Positions 27,996 to 40,202 of a DNA stretch of 64,000 nucleotides are shown piece after piece; the first letter of the stretch is position 1, and each line of letters begins with the position of its first letter. The DNA comes from Portunus trituberculatus. Its lineage: Eukaryota; Arthropoda; Malacostraca; Decapoda; Portunidae. The notes under the pieces are model-generated. The model saw nothing but the letters and a program-made list of their open reading frames with translations, did not search any database and was not told the DNA's origin. Made by a program: the position numbers and the translations under genes. The stretch lies in NCBI RefSeq assembly GCF_017591435.1, contig NC_059296.1:31548425-31612424 (forward strand). Direction: 5' to 3'.

Positions 27996-30900
27996 ATATT
28001 TTACCTAGTTGTATTTACATAACATTTATAAACTTATTCAGGTCTTCTCTCTCCCTTCTTTGTTCCAGGGTTGGTAGATCCATAGCCTTTAGTCTTTCCT
28101 CATATGTCATCCCTTCAAATTCTGGAACCATTCCTGTAGCTATTTTTTGTAGCCTCTCCAATTTCCTTATGTGTTTCTTTTTATGGGGGGTCCACACTAC
28201 TTCTGCATATTCCAATCTGGGTCTTATTATACTACTTATCAATTTCTTCATCATTTCTTTGTCCATGTAGTGAAATGCCACTCCAATATTCCTTAGCAAA
28301 TTATATGTTTTTCTAAAAATTCTATCAATATGGCTTACTACTGGTTGATTGTTTTCTTCCATCGTCACTCCTAAGTCCTTTTCCTTTTTAACTTTCTCCA
28401 GTTCTACTCCATCTCCCATCTTATAGATTCCCACAGGTCATCTTTCACTCTTTCCCATTTCCATGACATGGCTTTTGTTCACATTGAATTCCATTTCCAC
28501 TTTTACTCCATTCCCAGATCTTATTTAGGTCTTCTTGCAGTATTTCACAATCCTCCTTTTGCTTTATAACTCTGCACAGTTTCGTATCATCTGCAAACAG
28601 ATTTATGTAGCTGTTCACTCCTTCTGGCATGTCGTTAATATAAATGAGGAAAAGTATTGGTGCCAATACTGACCCCTGTGGCACTCCGCTTTCTACTGCT
28701 CTCCACTTGGACTTCATATCTTTAACTACCGTCCTTATTTCTCTCCCCCTCAAATAATTTTCTATCCATCTCAATGTGCTTCCTTTTAAGCCACCCTTCT
28801 CCTCTAACTTCCATAGTAATCTTGCATGTGGCACTTTGTCAAACGCCTTTTTTAAATCCAAATAAATACAGTCAACCCATCCCTCTCTCTCTTGTACTCT
28901 ATCAACTATTCTAGAATAGAAACTCAATAAATTAGTTACACAAGACCGTCTTTTCTAAAACCAAATTGGCTATTTGATATTAATTTGTTGTCTTCAAGGA
29001 ACTCGATCCATTGTTTCTTTATTATTCTTTCACACATCTTGCATATTACACTAGTTAGTGATACCGGTCTGTAATTTAAAGGTTCTTCCTTCCGCTCTTA
29101 TATATGGGAACCACCTCAGCTCTTTTCCATTCTACTGGTACTGTTCCATTTTCTATTGAGCATTTTATGATGTTGTATATAGGACTTGCTAGTTCTTCCC
29201 TACATTCTTTCAGTATTCTGCCTGAGACTTCATCTGGTCCCATTGCCTTCTCTTCATCCAGTTCCTTCATTAACTCTTTTATTTCAAGCTTGGTTACTTT
29301 AATCTCTTTCATATAGATTGTCTCTCTATTACCCTGTGGCCTCTCAAATTTGGATTCCTTAGTAAAGACCTCCTGGAATTTTTATTTAATAGTTCTGCCA
29401 TACTTTTGGGTCTTCCACCATCCCGTTCTCTCCTTTTAACCTTTCTATTGTTTCTTTTTGCCTAATTTTTCCATTTATGAATCTATAGAACAATTTTGGT
29501 TGCTCCTTACATTTTTCGACAATGTCCTTTTCAAGTTCTTTTCCTCTTCCTTCCTCACCTTAACATATTCATTTCTCGCTGCCTTGAAGTTTTCCTTATT
29601 TGCTGGATTTCTATTTCTCCTCCACCTTTTCCATGCTCCATCTCTTTTCTCCTTTGCCCTAGCACACCTTGCATTAAACCAATCTTTCTTTCCTTCTTCT
29701 TTAGGTCTATATTTTGGGACATATTCCTGACTCCTGTTTTGTATATTTCCAAAAATAAGTTATATTTGTATTGTCTCTGAGTTTTCCATCTCCTGTCTCT
29801 GAGTTTTCCATCTCCTCCCAGTCTACGTTTTAAAATAGTTCTTGAGATTCTCAATATCAGCCTTTCTGTAATTTAATCGGTCTCCTTTGTATGAATCGTC
29901 TCTATCTTCCTTTCCTCTTCTATATCTATTTCTAATATTGCATGGTCACTCTTTCCCAATGGGCACTTATATCATCATTCATTTGTATTTTTATACCCTT
30001 GTAAAAACTAGGTCCAATCTCGCCGCTCGTCGTTTCCTCTGAATCTTGTGCATTCCTTTACTCTCTGGTCCATCATATTGTCTATCATTAGGTTCAAGAA
30101 TCTTTCTCCCAGGCTTCTTCCCCATACCACTTTCATAATTTTCCCAGTCCACTTCTTTACAGTTGAAATCTCCTACTAATATCACTTTTCTCCTTTCTTT
30201 AACGATTCTCGTTAGACTCCTTATTGTGTCATCTATCATGTCTTTATATTCTTGATTGGTCCATGAATTTGTTTTGGTGGCACATATGTTACAATGATTG
30301 TTAACTCTTTTTATTAATATGCATCTTAATATACAATACTTCTGCTTTTCCTTCCCACATTCCACTTGGTTTATCACTATCTCCTTCCTTAACATAATCA
30401 TGACTCCTCCTCCTCCTTTACCCACTCTGTCTCTTCTCCATACATTATACCTATTATCCAAGTCTATTTTGATTGCCTCATTTAGTTTTGTTTCAGCCAG
30501 GCATACAATATCTGGATTTTCTTTCTTTATGTAATCTCTTAATTCTAATTTACTTGATAAAACCCGTCTATGTTCGTATACATCATTTTTAGTCTTTTGC
30601 CTTTATCATTTTTAGTTAAACTTGTTCCACTTTTTCTCTTCCTTCTCGTTTATATACCATTTCCTTATCCTGTCTCCTAGAATTCTCCAAAAATGCCTTC
30701 TTCTCTCTTCTGACCTTTCATTATTCTTTTTCCTTACTGCTGCTGCCAGTTCATTGTATCTCTTCCTTTCTTCCTCATTTCTATTTTTCTTTATATAGAT
30801 ATCCTTGCAGCCTTCTGTTTCTCTAAGTTTTGTTGTTCTATATAATATTTCTTCTGTTGCTTGTGATTTACTATAGTAGTATTTTAATTGGTCTCGTTTT

Positions 30901-31088
30901 TCCTTCTTGATATGGTCCCATTCTGTTTATTTCTTCTACTTCCTCTTCCAAGTTCTGCCTATCTTTGTCGTTTAGATTTTTCTGTAGGTCTTTGACTGAT
31001 TTCATTTCTTCTTTTTCTCTTTTTGGTCTATATTTTATATTTTTTCTTTTATTCCAAATACAACTACACTCTTCTTTTCCCAAGGGCA
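27996..31088 (-). mobile_element. LINE-A copy 1 (APE + RT), interrupted at its 5' side
   Basis: A non-LTR retrotransposon read on the minus strand. The endonuclease part (~30461-29991) carries VGDFNCKEVDW and a LDLVFTR motif. The RT part (~29312-28445) carries KAFDKVPH, GVPQGSVLAPILF and the catalytic FADD box. The C-terminal part (28434-28015) contains RPRLEYAEVVW and LPTLEQRRERED. Clade CR1/L2-like is inferred from these motifs. Frameshifts, among them near 29385 and 28950, disable it. The 3' end (ACTAGGTAAAATA) abuts (AC)n at 27979-27995 and ~290 bp of 3' UTR are missing compared with the copy at 52929. Its 5' portion continues at 33234 beyond an inserted LINE-B. Confidence 0.9.
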
Positions 31089-33233
31089 AAAAAAAAGAAA
31101 GTTAGAAAAAGGCCCACTTGAGCGCTGGCTCTCCAAAGACTTCAAAAGTGCCAAAACCGTCAGCCAGAATTAGGGGAGCAAATGCCTCGATACCTCCTCT
31201 TAAAAGAAGACAAGTTGTAGGAATTCGGAAATACAGATGCAGGGAGGGAGTTCCAGAGTTTACCAGTGAAAGGGATGAATGATTGAGCGTACTGGTTAAC
31301 TCTTGCATTAGAGAGTTGGACAGAATAGGGATGAGAGGAAGAAGAAAGCCTTGTGCAGCGTGGCCGCAGGAGGAGGGGAGGCATGCAGTTAGCAAGATCA
31401 GTAGAACAGTTACCATGAAAATAGCGATAAAATATAGAAAGGGATGCAACATTTCGGCGGTGAGAAAGAGACTGAAGACAGTTAGTCAGAGGAGGGGAGT
31501 TGATGAGACGAAGAGCTGATTCCACCCTATCAAGCAAAGCTGTGTGACTGGAACCCCCAAACATGCGAAGAGTACTCCATACAGGGACGGATAAGGCCCT
31601 TATACAGAGTAAGCAGTTGGAGGGGCGAGAAAACTGTCGGAGACGCCTCAGAACACCTAACTTCATAGAAGCTGTTTTAGCAAGAGATGAGATGTGAAGT
31701 TTCCAGTTAAGATTATGAGCAAAGGACAGACCGAGGATATTCATTGTGGAAGAGGGAGACAGTTGAGTGTCATTGAAGAAGAGGGGATAGTTGTCTGGAA
31801 GGTTGTGTCGAGTTGATAGATGGAGGAATTGAGTTTTTGAGGCATTGAAAACTACTAGATTTTCTCTGCCCCAATCGGAAATCTTAGAAAGATCGGAAGT
31901 CAGGCGTTCCGTGGCGTCCCCGCGTGATCTGTTAATTTCCTGAAGGGTTGGACGTCTCTGAAAGAACGTGGAAAGATGTAGGGTGGTATCATCAGCGTAG
32001 GAGTGGATAGGGCAAGAAGTTTGGTTAAGAAGGTCATTAATGAATAATAGAAAGAGAGTGGGTGACAGGACAGAACCCTGAGGAACACCACTATTAATAG
32101 GTTTAGGAGAAGAACAGTAGCCGTCTACCACAGCAGCAATAGAGCGGTCGGAAAGGAAACTTGAGATAAAGTTGCAGAGAGAAGGATAGAAGCCGTAGGA
32201 GGGCAGTTTTGAAATCAAAGCTTTATGCCAGACTCTATCAAAAGCTTTTGATATGTCTAACGCAACAGCAAAAGTTTCACCGAAATCTCTAAAAGAGGAT
32301 GACCAAGACTCAGTAAGGAAAGCCAGAAGATCACCAGTAGAGCGACCTTGACGGAAGCCATACTGGCGATCAGACAGAAGATTGTGAAGTGACAGATGTT
32401 TGAGAATCTTCCTATTCAGGATAGATTCAAAAACTTTAGACAAGCAAGAGATTAAAGCTATAGGACGGTAGTTTGAGGGGTTAGAACGGTCACCCTTTTA
32501 GGAACAGGCTGAATGTAGGCGAACTTCCAGCAGGAAGGAAAGGTAGAAGTCGATAGACAAAGTTGGAAGAGTTTGGCCAGGCAAGGTGCAAGCACAGAAG
32601 CACAGTTTTTGAGAACAATAGGAGGGACCCCATCAGGTCCATAAGCCTTCCGAGGGTTTAGGCCAGCAAGGGCATGGAAAACATCATTACGAAGAATTTT
32701 GATTGTAGACATGAAATAGTCAGAGGAGGAGGAGAGGGAGGACAAGCCCAGAATCGTCCAAGGTGGAGTTGTGAGCAAAGGTTTGAGAAAAGAGTTCAGC
32801 TTTAGAGACAGAAGAGATGGCAGTGGTGCCATCAGGATGAAATAAAGGAGGAAAGATGAAGAAGTGAAGTTATTTGAGATGTTTTTGGCTAGATGCCAGA
32901 AGTCACGAGGAGAGTTTGAGTTTGAAAGATTTTGACATTTCCTATTTATGAAAGAGTGTTTGGCAAGTTGAAGAACAGACTTGGCATGATTCCGGGCAGA
33001 GATATAAAGTGCATGAGATTCAGGAGATGGAAGGCTCAAGTACCTTTTGTGGGCAACCTCTCTATCATGTATAGCACGAGAACAGGCTGAGTTAAACCAA
33101 GGTTTAGAAGGTTTAGGTTGAGAAAAAGAATGAGGAATTTACGCCTCCATGCCAGATACTAACACCTCTGTTATGCGTTCAGCACAAAGATGGGTCTCTG
33201 ACACGGAAGCAATAATCATTCCAGGGAAAATCA
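31089..33233 (-). mobile_element. LINE-B copy nested in LINE-A
   Basis: A second LINE type, I/Jockey-like by motif. A 427-codon minus-strand frame (32443-31160) is RT with SKAFDRVWH, SGVPQGSVLSPTLF and HSYADD, ending in a Cys/His/Arg-rich part. Upstream, frameshifted segments to 33233 give KAYGPDGVPPIVL and the end of the endonuclease region. It is truncated at its 5' end. The 3' end is T/A-rich (AAAGTTAGAAAAAGG on the plus strand) with no GT tract. LINE-A coding sequence resumes on both sides, so it inserted into LINE-A. Confidence 0.88.
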
Positions 33234-33605
33234 GCTTCTCTTTTTCTTTCTCGGCTTTACCGAGTCCTTCTTCCATCTGCTTTTTGTAGTTAGCTACTTC
33301 AAAAGCCTTTTTAAGTTCTTCGTTTTCCGCTCTTAGCCTAGCTTCGTTTTCTTCCACTTTTTTTATCCTTTCTCTCAGTTTTATAAACTCTTTATCCTGT
33401 TCTTCATTCACTTTCATTTCCATATTCTCCTTTATCAATTTATCTAGTTTATATTTAATATTTAACACTCTCTTAAGTAGTGAAGTAGTCATCGTATCGA
33501 AGCCTTCGAATACTCTCCCTCACCAGCATAGTCATCATCAGCTTTCACTCCTCTAATCTCATGTCTGTATTTTGATGGAATCTCTCTTTCACTCATCATT
33601 CCTTA
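33234..33605 (-). mobile_element. LINE-A ORF1-like 5' part, split from copy 1
   Basis: The minus-strand frame gives a Lys/Glu-rich heptad-like coiled coil (~80 residues including ERIKKVEENEARLRAENEEL), typical of LINE ORF1 proteins. It reads directly into LINE-B sequence, so the apparent fused protein is an insertion chimera. Upstream residues rich in Asp/Glu (DDDYAGEGE) extend to ~33600. Confidence 0.65.
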
Positions 33606-33745
33606 ATAATTGATTGCATGAAAAAAATGAGTCCACACCACCTGCCCAGGCCACTGTAAAAACTGTACAACAGGTATGTAGTGAAGATCAGCTGATTGTT
33701 GGAACGGCGCCAGTGCGTCCTTCCTTGACAGCGTCTCTCGTGTAT

Positions 33746-34032
33746 AATTCACTGTTTGATCTGCTGCAGTCTCTGACGAGACAGCCAGACGTTACCCTAC
33801 GGAACGAAGCTCAGAGCTCATTGTTTCCGATCTTCGGATAGGCCTGAGACCAGGCACACACCACACACCGGGACAACAAGGTCACAACTCCTCGATTTAC
33901 ATCCTGTACCTACTCACTGCTAGGTGAACAGGGCTACGTGAAAGGAGACACACCCAAATATCTCCACCCAGCCGGGAATCGAATGTCCTCTGGCTTGTGA
34001 AGCCAGCGCTCTAACCACTGAGCTACCGGGGC
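33746..34032 (-). mobile_element. tRNA-headed SINE, family 1, copy 4
   Basis: A full-length family member with small deletions in the B-box side of the head. The right (head) end abuts GT at 34032-34042, which then leads into a LINE-A 3' end. The left (tail) end has only a trace of GT. Confidence 0.85.
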
Positions 34033-34042
34033 GTGTGTGTGT

Positions 34043-34760
34043 ATTTACCTAGTTGTATTTACCTACTTGTAGTTTTACAGGGCCTGGGCTTTATGCTCGT
34101 GTGGTCCCGTCTCCATATCTACACTTATCCAATTTTTCTTTAAAACTATGTACACTCTTTGCTGACACCACTTCCTCACTCAAACTGTTCCAAGTCACAA
34201 CACATCTTTGCGGGAAACTAAATTTTTTAACATCTCTCAGACATCGTCCCTTCCTTAGTTTCTTACTATGCGATCTTGTGCTTCTAAAGTCATACAGTCA
34301 TATTCTTCTCTCAGGATCAGTTTCTCATTATCCACTTCATCCATTCCGTTAATCAATTTATAAACTTGTATCAGATCCCCTCTCTCTCTTCTCTGCTCCA
34401 AGGTTGGTAGATCCATAGCCTTTAGTCTCTCCTCATATGTCATCCCTTTAAATTCTGGAACCATTCTTGTAGCCATTTTTTGTAGTCTCTCTAATTTTCT
34501 TATGTGTTTCTTTTTGGGGAGTCCACACAACTCCTGCATATTCCAATCTAGGTCTTATTTTAGTACTTATCAATTTCTTCATCATTTCCTTGTCCATATA
34601 GTGAAATGCTACTCCAATATTCATTAGCAAATTATACGTCTCTCTGAAAATTCTATCAATATGGCTTACCGGTTGATTATTTTCTTCCATTGTCACTCCC
34701 AAGTCCTTTTCCTTTTTTACTTTTTCTAGTTCTACTCTATCTCCCATCTTATAGATTCCC

Positions 34761-34762
<2 letters not shown>
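34043..34762 (-). mobile_element. LINE-A 3' fragment
   Basis: A 5'-truncated copy: the 3' UTR beginning ACTAGGTAAATAC at the GT boundary (plus-strand TATTTACCTAGT), then the C-terminal RT region with KEKDLGVTMEENNQPV. Its broken 5' end meets (GT)n at 34763-34790. Confidence 0.88.
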
Positions 34763-34790
<28 letters not shown>

Positions 34791-34793
<3 letters not shown>

Positions 34794-35896
34794 TTACCTA
34801 GTTGTAGTTTTTTTTCATGTGGCACTTTATCAAACACCTTTTTTAAATCTAAATAAATACAGTCAATCCATCCCTCTCTCGTACTTTATCAACTATTCTA
34901 AAGTAGAAACTCTATAAATTTGTTATTCACAACCGACCTTTTCTAAAACCAAATTGGCTATTTGATAGTAATTTGTTGTCTTCAAGAAACTCAATCCATT
35001 GTTTCTTTATTATTCTTTCGCACATCTTGCATATTACACTGGTTAGTGATACCAGTCTGTAATTTAAAAGTTCTTCCTTCCTTCCACTCTTATATATGGG
35101 AACCACCTCAGCTCTTTTCCATTCTACTGGTACTGTTCCATTTTCTATTGAGCATTTTATGATGATGTATATAGGAATTGCTAGTTCTTCTCTACATTCT
35201 TTTAATATTCTGCCTGAGACTTCATCCGGTCCCATTGCCTTCTCATCTAATTCTGTCATCAACTCTTTTATTTCAAGCTTGGTTACTTTAATCTCTTTCA
35301 TATGGACAGTCTCTCTATTACCCTGTGGTCTTTCAAATTTGGATTCCTTAGTAAAGACCTCCTGAAATTTACTATTCAACAGTTCTGCCATACTTTTTGG
35401 GTCTTCCACCATCCCGTTCTCTCTCCTTTTAACCTTTCTATTGTTTCTTTTTGCCTTATTTTTTCATTTATGAATCTGTAGAACAATTTCGGTTGTTCCT
35501 TACAATTTTCGACAATGTCCGAAAACTTTTCATAGTTCGTTTTTTCTTCCTTTCTCACCTTAGCATATTCATTTCTTGCTGTTTTGAAGTTTTCCTTATT
35601 TTCTGGATTTCTTCACCTTTTCCATGCTCCATCTCTTTTCTCCTTTGCCCTAGCACACCTTGCATTAAACCAATCTTTCTTTCCTTCTTCTTTAGGTCTA
35701 TATTTTGGGACATATTCCCTGACTCCTGTTTTGTATATTTCCACAAATAAGTTATACTTCTCTTGCACCATCTCTTGAGTATTCCATCTCCTCCCAGTTT
35801 ACGTTTTTAAAATAACTCTTGAGGTTTGAGGTTCTCAATATCAGCCTTTCTGTAATTTAATCGGTCTTCTTTGTATGATTCGTCTCATATGATTTT
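34791..35896 (-). mobile_element. LINE-A fragment with internal deletion
   Basis: It starts with the canonical 3' end, loses most of the 3' UTR and RT C-terminus, then resumes with LDLKKVFDKVPH-like sequence and runs through the RT N-terminal part (ELDEKAMGPDEVSGRILKEC). It keeps the intact FQEVFTKES frame that the copies at 28 kb and 53 kb have lost. The 5' break meets (GT)n at 35896-35912. Confidence 0.87.
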
Positions 35897-35912
35897 GTGT
35901 GTGTGTGTGTGT

Positions 35913-36480
35913 ATTTACCTAGTTGTATTGTATAGGGTTTGAGCGGGGCTCATAGTGTCCTGTCTCCATTTATCCAATTTTTCCTTAAGTTATGCACATA
36001 TGTGCATTCCACTTCTCCACTGTTATGTGTGGAAAACTATTTTTCAATATCCTTCACACTGCCTCATCCTGATCTTCTTTATATGACCTCTTGTCCTTCT
36101 ATCTTCTTCTGTCACCAGTATTAGGTCTTCCTTTTATCTCTTTTCAGTGCCATTGACTATCTTGTACATTGTTATTAGGTCTCCTCATTCTCTTCTATCT
36201 TGTAAGGTTGGTAGTCCCATTTTCTTCAGCTGTTCTTTATATGTTAGGTCCTTTAGTTCCGACACCATTTTTGTAGTAATCCTCTGTATCTGTTGTAATC
36301 TTCTTATATATTTTTAGAGCTCGGAGACCACACCACAGCTGCATATTTCAGCTTTGGATGCTTGTGATGATTTTTTCATCATATCTTTGTCCATGAATTG
36401 AAATGCCACTCTTAAATTAATCACCATTTTATATGATAATCCAAATATCTTGCTTATATGCTTTTTGGGGTTCAGATTTT

Positions 36481-36481
<1 letters not shown>
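35913..36481 (-). mobile_element. diverged LINE-A-type 3' fragment
   Basis: The 3' terminus matches (TATTTACCTAGTTGTA on the plus strand) but the RT C-terminal part is a distant subfamily. Its 5' break meets the long (GT)n at 36483. Confidence 0.8.

Positions 36482-36482
<1 letters not shown>

Positions 36483-36539
<57 letters not shown>
36483..36539. repeat. (GT)n linker
   Basis: About 28 GT units between a LINE fragment and a SINE. Confidence 0.97.
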
Positions 36540-36542
<3 letters not shown>

Positions 36543-36785
36543 TCACTGTTTGATCTGCTGCAGTCTCTGACGAGACAGCCAGACGTTACCCTACGGAACG
36601 AGCTCAGAGCTCATTGTTTCCAATCTTCGTACAATTCCTTGATATACATCCCGTACCTACTCACTGCTAGGTGAACAGGGGCTACACGTGAAAGGAGACA
36701 CACCTAAATATCTCCACCCGGCCGGGGAATCGAACCCTGGTCCTCTGGCTTGTGAAGCCAGCGCTCTAACCACTGAGCTACCGGA

Positions 36786-36787
<2 letters not shown>
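36540..36787 (-). mobile_element. tRNA-headed SINE, family 1, copy 5 (internal deletion)
   Basis: Full ends but ~50 bp of the body are missing after the CCAATCTTCG block. A and B boxes are intact at the right. Both ends abut (GT)n. Confidence 0.88.

Positions 36788-36865
<78 letters not shown>
36788..36865. repeat. (GT)n linker
   Basis: About 39 GT units between two SINE copies of different families. Confidence 0.97.
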
Positions 36866-36868
<3 letters not shown>

Positions 36869-37148
36869 TCACCTTGGTCGCCTGCTGGTCACCCAGCCAG
36901 TCTTCCCCATTACGGAGCGAGCTCAGAGCTCATAGACCGATCTTCAGGTAGGACTGAGACCACAACACACTCCACACACCAGGAAAGCGAGGCCACAACC
37001 CCTCGAGTTATATATCCCATACCTATTTACTGCTAGGTGAACAGGGGCCACACATTAAGAGGCTTGCCCATTTGCCTCGCCACTTCCCAGGAATACTCAA
37101 ACTCGGCCTTCTCGATTGTGAGTCGAGCGTGCTAACCACTACACTACG
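36866..37148 (-). mobile_element. tRNA-Val-like SINE, family 2
   Basis: Architecture and orientation match family 1 but the sequence is distinct. The head reads CGTAGTGTAGTGGTTAGCAC with an arm closing the loop CTCACAA, so the anticodon is again CAC, and the start resembles animal tRNA-Val. The tail ends GGTGAATTAC followed by (AC)n. It shares GAGCTCAGAGCTCAT with family 1. Confidence 0.8.
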
Positions 37149-37157
37149 TGTGTGTGT

Positions 37158-37442
37158 TTCACCATTTGATCTGCTGCAGTCTCTGACGAGACAGCCAAAC
37201 GTTACCCTACGGAACGAGCTCAGAGCTCATTATTTCCGATCTTCGGATAGGCCTGAGACTAGGCACACACCACACACCAGGACAACAAGGTCACAACTCC
37301 TCGATTTACATCCCGTACCTACTTACTGCTAGGTGAACAGGGGCTAAACATGAAAGGAGACCCACCCAAATATCTCCACCCGGCCGGGGAATCGAACCCT
37401 GGTCCTCTGGCTTGTGAAGCCAGCGCTCTAACCACTGAGCTA

Positions 37443-37445
<3 letters not shown>
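37158..37445 (-). mobile_element. tRNA-headed SINE, family 1, copy 7
   Basis: A full-length copy. A short GT run (37148-37157) separates it from the family-2 element, and (GT)n at 37446-37474 abuts the head. Confidence 0.88.
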
Positions 37446-37474
<29 letters not shown>

Positions 37475-37475
<1 letters not shown>

Positions 37476-38189
37476 TCTCTCTCTGTGTAGTTGGGAGTCA
37501 CGATGGGGAGGACAAATTATAAATATATGAGGTGACCATGCTGGGTATTATTTCCTTGTGCATATTGTATTGTACTTTACTGAAGATAGAAATGCATTGG
37601 ACACATTAGATGCAAAAGTAACACTTTACTTGTACATACTTGTAAAGTTAGGGAAGGGGATGCAGGTTAGCAGGTATATCTTCAAGTAACAAATGGTATC
37701 ACTTACCTCCATTGGTACTAACAGTGGTCTTAAAAAATTTATAATGTGGAACTGCTCATTAGTAAAATCCATGCTATACTCGACCAGTATGCTTAATCTT
37801 TTGTCTTTATTCTAGTACTCATGGCAGCTATTTTTTTTCACTCCTTATCTTTTTATCCTGTGATTTCAACATCAGTTTGGTGGTTCTGGGAGATTTTTAT
37901 CTCCAAACTGCATGCCCTTGAAGTGTGTTCTCTTGTAGCATTGTTCAGCTATTTTATTTTTTTTCATGTTTTCTGTTGGGTTTTCACAACAGCACCCATT
38001 TGGCTTGAGATTTAACTTGGGTAGCAAAGGGAGAGATCATTAGGAGCCAAATTTGGCAAGTGAGAGGAACGAGTGATGACCAAGTTGGTGCAATGCAAAG
38101 ACTTGGACACTTCCAAGGCACTGTAAATGGATACATCGTCAAGATGAATCACCAGGCTGCCATCATGCCACATAGCTCGTTTGCACTAA
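37475..38189. other. intron, no feature recognised
   Basis: Apparently unique AT-rich sequence between the SINE chain and a mariner fossil. The fossil's left part may extend back to ~37850. Confidence 0.4.
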
Positions 38190-38600
38190 ATATTTCTTCC
38201 TGAAATGCACCAAAATGTCACAGCAGAACTCTCTACTGATTCTGTCAACACAGAGTTCTGCCATGACATTCTAAGGCATCTTGGGATACATATTTGGCAC
38301 ATCTGAGCTAAACAGTGGTGTGATGGCAATCAGGTTATCCAGCACAATGAAACACCCACACCAACACAATTGCTCCCCCATCCACTTTACTCATTGGATT
38401 TGCCTCTCTCACTCTTCTCTTTTCCCAATATGAATTTAAAGCTGAAGAGAACCTCTTTCACTTCTTAAAGCTGAAGGGAAGCTGTTTTCACACTGTGGAA
38501 GAAATATAACGCAAATTGCAGGTAGTACTCAACAGGAAGCTTACAAAGCATGGCAGAAGCACTCCCACAAAAAGCAACTACTACATTGATGAAAATGGCA
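38190..38600 (+). mobile_element. mariner-type transposase fossil
   Basis: Interrupted plus-strand frames recall the C-terminal half of mariner transposase: an NVTAELSTDSVNTEF-like stretch, then LPHPLYSLDLPL..FPNMNLKLKR at ~38375-38450. The latter matches the family's HPPYSPDLAP..FPK block. Both the frame and the second catalytic region are broken. Confidence 0.5.
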
Positions 38601-38615
38601 GTGGAACTTAAATAT

Positions 38616-38617
<2 letters not shown>

Positions 38618-38690
<73 letters not shown>
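38618..38690. repeat. (GT)n linker
   Basis: About 36 GT units, ending exactly at a LINE-A 3' terminus. Confidence 0.97.
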
Positions 38691-38692
<2 letters not shown>

Positions 38693-38948
38693 TTTACCTA
38701 GTTGTAGTTTTACAGGGCCTGGGCTTTATGCTCGTGTGGCCCCATCTCCATATCTACACTTATCCAATCTTACTTTAAAAGTATGCACACTCGTTGCAGA
38801 CACTACTTCTTCATTCAAACTGTTCCACGTCTCAACACATCTTTGCGGGAAACTATACTTTTTAATATCTCTTACACATCTTCCCTTCCTCAGCTTCTTA
38901 CTATGTGATCTTGTGCTTCGACTGGCATATTCTTCTCTCAGGTAGTGT
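38691..38948 (-). mobile_element. LINE-A 3'-UTR fragment
   Basis: Only the last ~258 bp of the element, from ACTAGGTAAAAT to the SRSTRSHSKKL-like C-terminal codons. Its 5' break meets (GT)n at 38951-38970, which leads into a second copy of the same segment. Confidence 0.88.
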
Positions 38949-38970
38949 TAGTGTGTGTGTGTGTGTGTGT

Positions 38971-40075
38971 ATTTACCTAGTTGTAGTTTTACAGAGCCTG
39001 GGCTTTATGCCCGTGTGGCTCCATCTCCATATCTACACTTATCCAATCTTACTTTAAAAGTATGCACACTCGTTGCAGACACTACTTCTTCATTCAAACT
39101 GTTCCACGTCTCAACACATCTTTATGGAAACTATACTTTTAATATCTCTTACACATCTTCCCTTCCTCAGCTTCTTACTATGCGATCTTGTGCTTCGACT
39201 GGCATATTCTTCTCTCAGGATCAGATACTCATTGTCCACTTGGTTCATTCCATTTATCAATTTATAAACTTGTATGAGATCCCCTCTCTCCCTTCTCTGC
39301 TCCAATGTTGGAAGATCCATAGCCTTTAGTCTCTCCTCATATGTCATCCCTTCAAGTTCTGGGACCATTCTTGTAGCCATTTTTTGTACTCTCTCCAGCT
39401 TCCTTGAGTTTCTTTTTGTGAGGGGTCCACACTATTCCTGCATATTCAAATCTGGGTCTTATTATAGTACTTATCAGTTTCTTCATCATTTCTTTGTCCA
39501 TGTAGTGAAATGCTATTCCAATATTCCTTAGCAAATTGTATGTCTCTGAAAATTCTATCAATATGGCTTGCCGGTTGATTATTTTCTTCCATCGTCACTC
39601 CCAAATCCTTTTCCTTTTTAACTTTCTCCAGTTCTACTCCATCTCCCATCTTATACATTCTCACTGGTCGTCTTTCACTCTTTCCCATTTCCATGACATG
39701 GCTTTTGTCCACACTGAATTCCATCTCCCACTTTTTACTCCATTCCCAGATCTTATTTAGGTCTTCTTGCAGTATTTCACAATCCTCATTTTGCTTTATA
39801 ACTCTGCACAGTTTTGCATCGTCCACAAACAGATTTATGTAGCTGTTCACTCCCTCTGGCATTTCATTTATATAAATGAGAAAAAGTAGCGCCAATACTG
39901 ACCCCTGTGGCACTCCGCTTTCTACTCCTCTCCACTTGGACTTCATATATTTGACTACCATCCTTATTTCTTTCCCCCTCAAATAATTTTCCATTGGACT
40001 TCATATATTTGACTACCATCCTTATTTCTTTCCCCCTCAAATAATTTTCCATCCATCTCAATGTGTTTCCACAGA
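38971..40075 (-). mobile_element. LINE-A 3' portion with local duplication
   Basis: Covers the RT core to the 3' end, including GVPQGSVLALLF and a FVDDAKLC box (FADD changed to FVDD). A 54-bp segment is tandemly duplicated at ~39941-40051 (TTGACTACCATCCTTATTTC twice). The 5' end passes into a family-2 SINE fragment without GT. Confidence 0.87.
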
Positions 40076-40202
40076 CACTTGCTCATCATCCAGCCAGCCT
40101 TTCCCCCTATGGAAAGAGCTCAGAGCTCATACTGACCAATCTTCTGGTAGGACTGAGACCACACCACACACCACCCACACACTGGGACAGCAAGGCCACA
40201 AG
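40076..40202 (-). mobile_element. SINE family 2 fragment
   Basis: The tail half only (CATCCAGCCAGCCTTTCCCC, GAGCTCAGAGCTCAT, TAGGACTGAGACCACACCAC). A (GT)n of 8 units follows at 40203-40218. Confidence 0.75.

Noticed and set aside
28015..28270. Plus-strand frames over LINE regions (also near 29458, 34053, 38550, 53255, 54595, 55471)
   Set aside because: They are antisense shadows of minus-strand LINE coding sequence; the minus frames carry the RT and endonuclease motifs.
33139..33492. 117-codon frame joining a coiled coil to an endonuclease-like tail
   Set aside because: The join is the insertion boundary between LINE-A and LINE-B, not a natural fusion protein.
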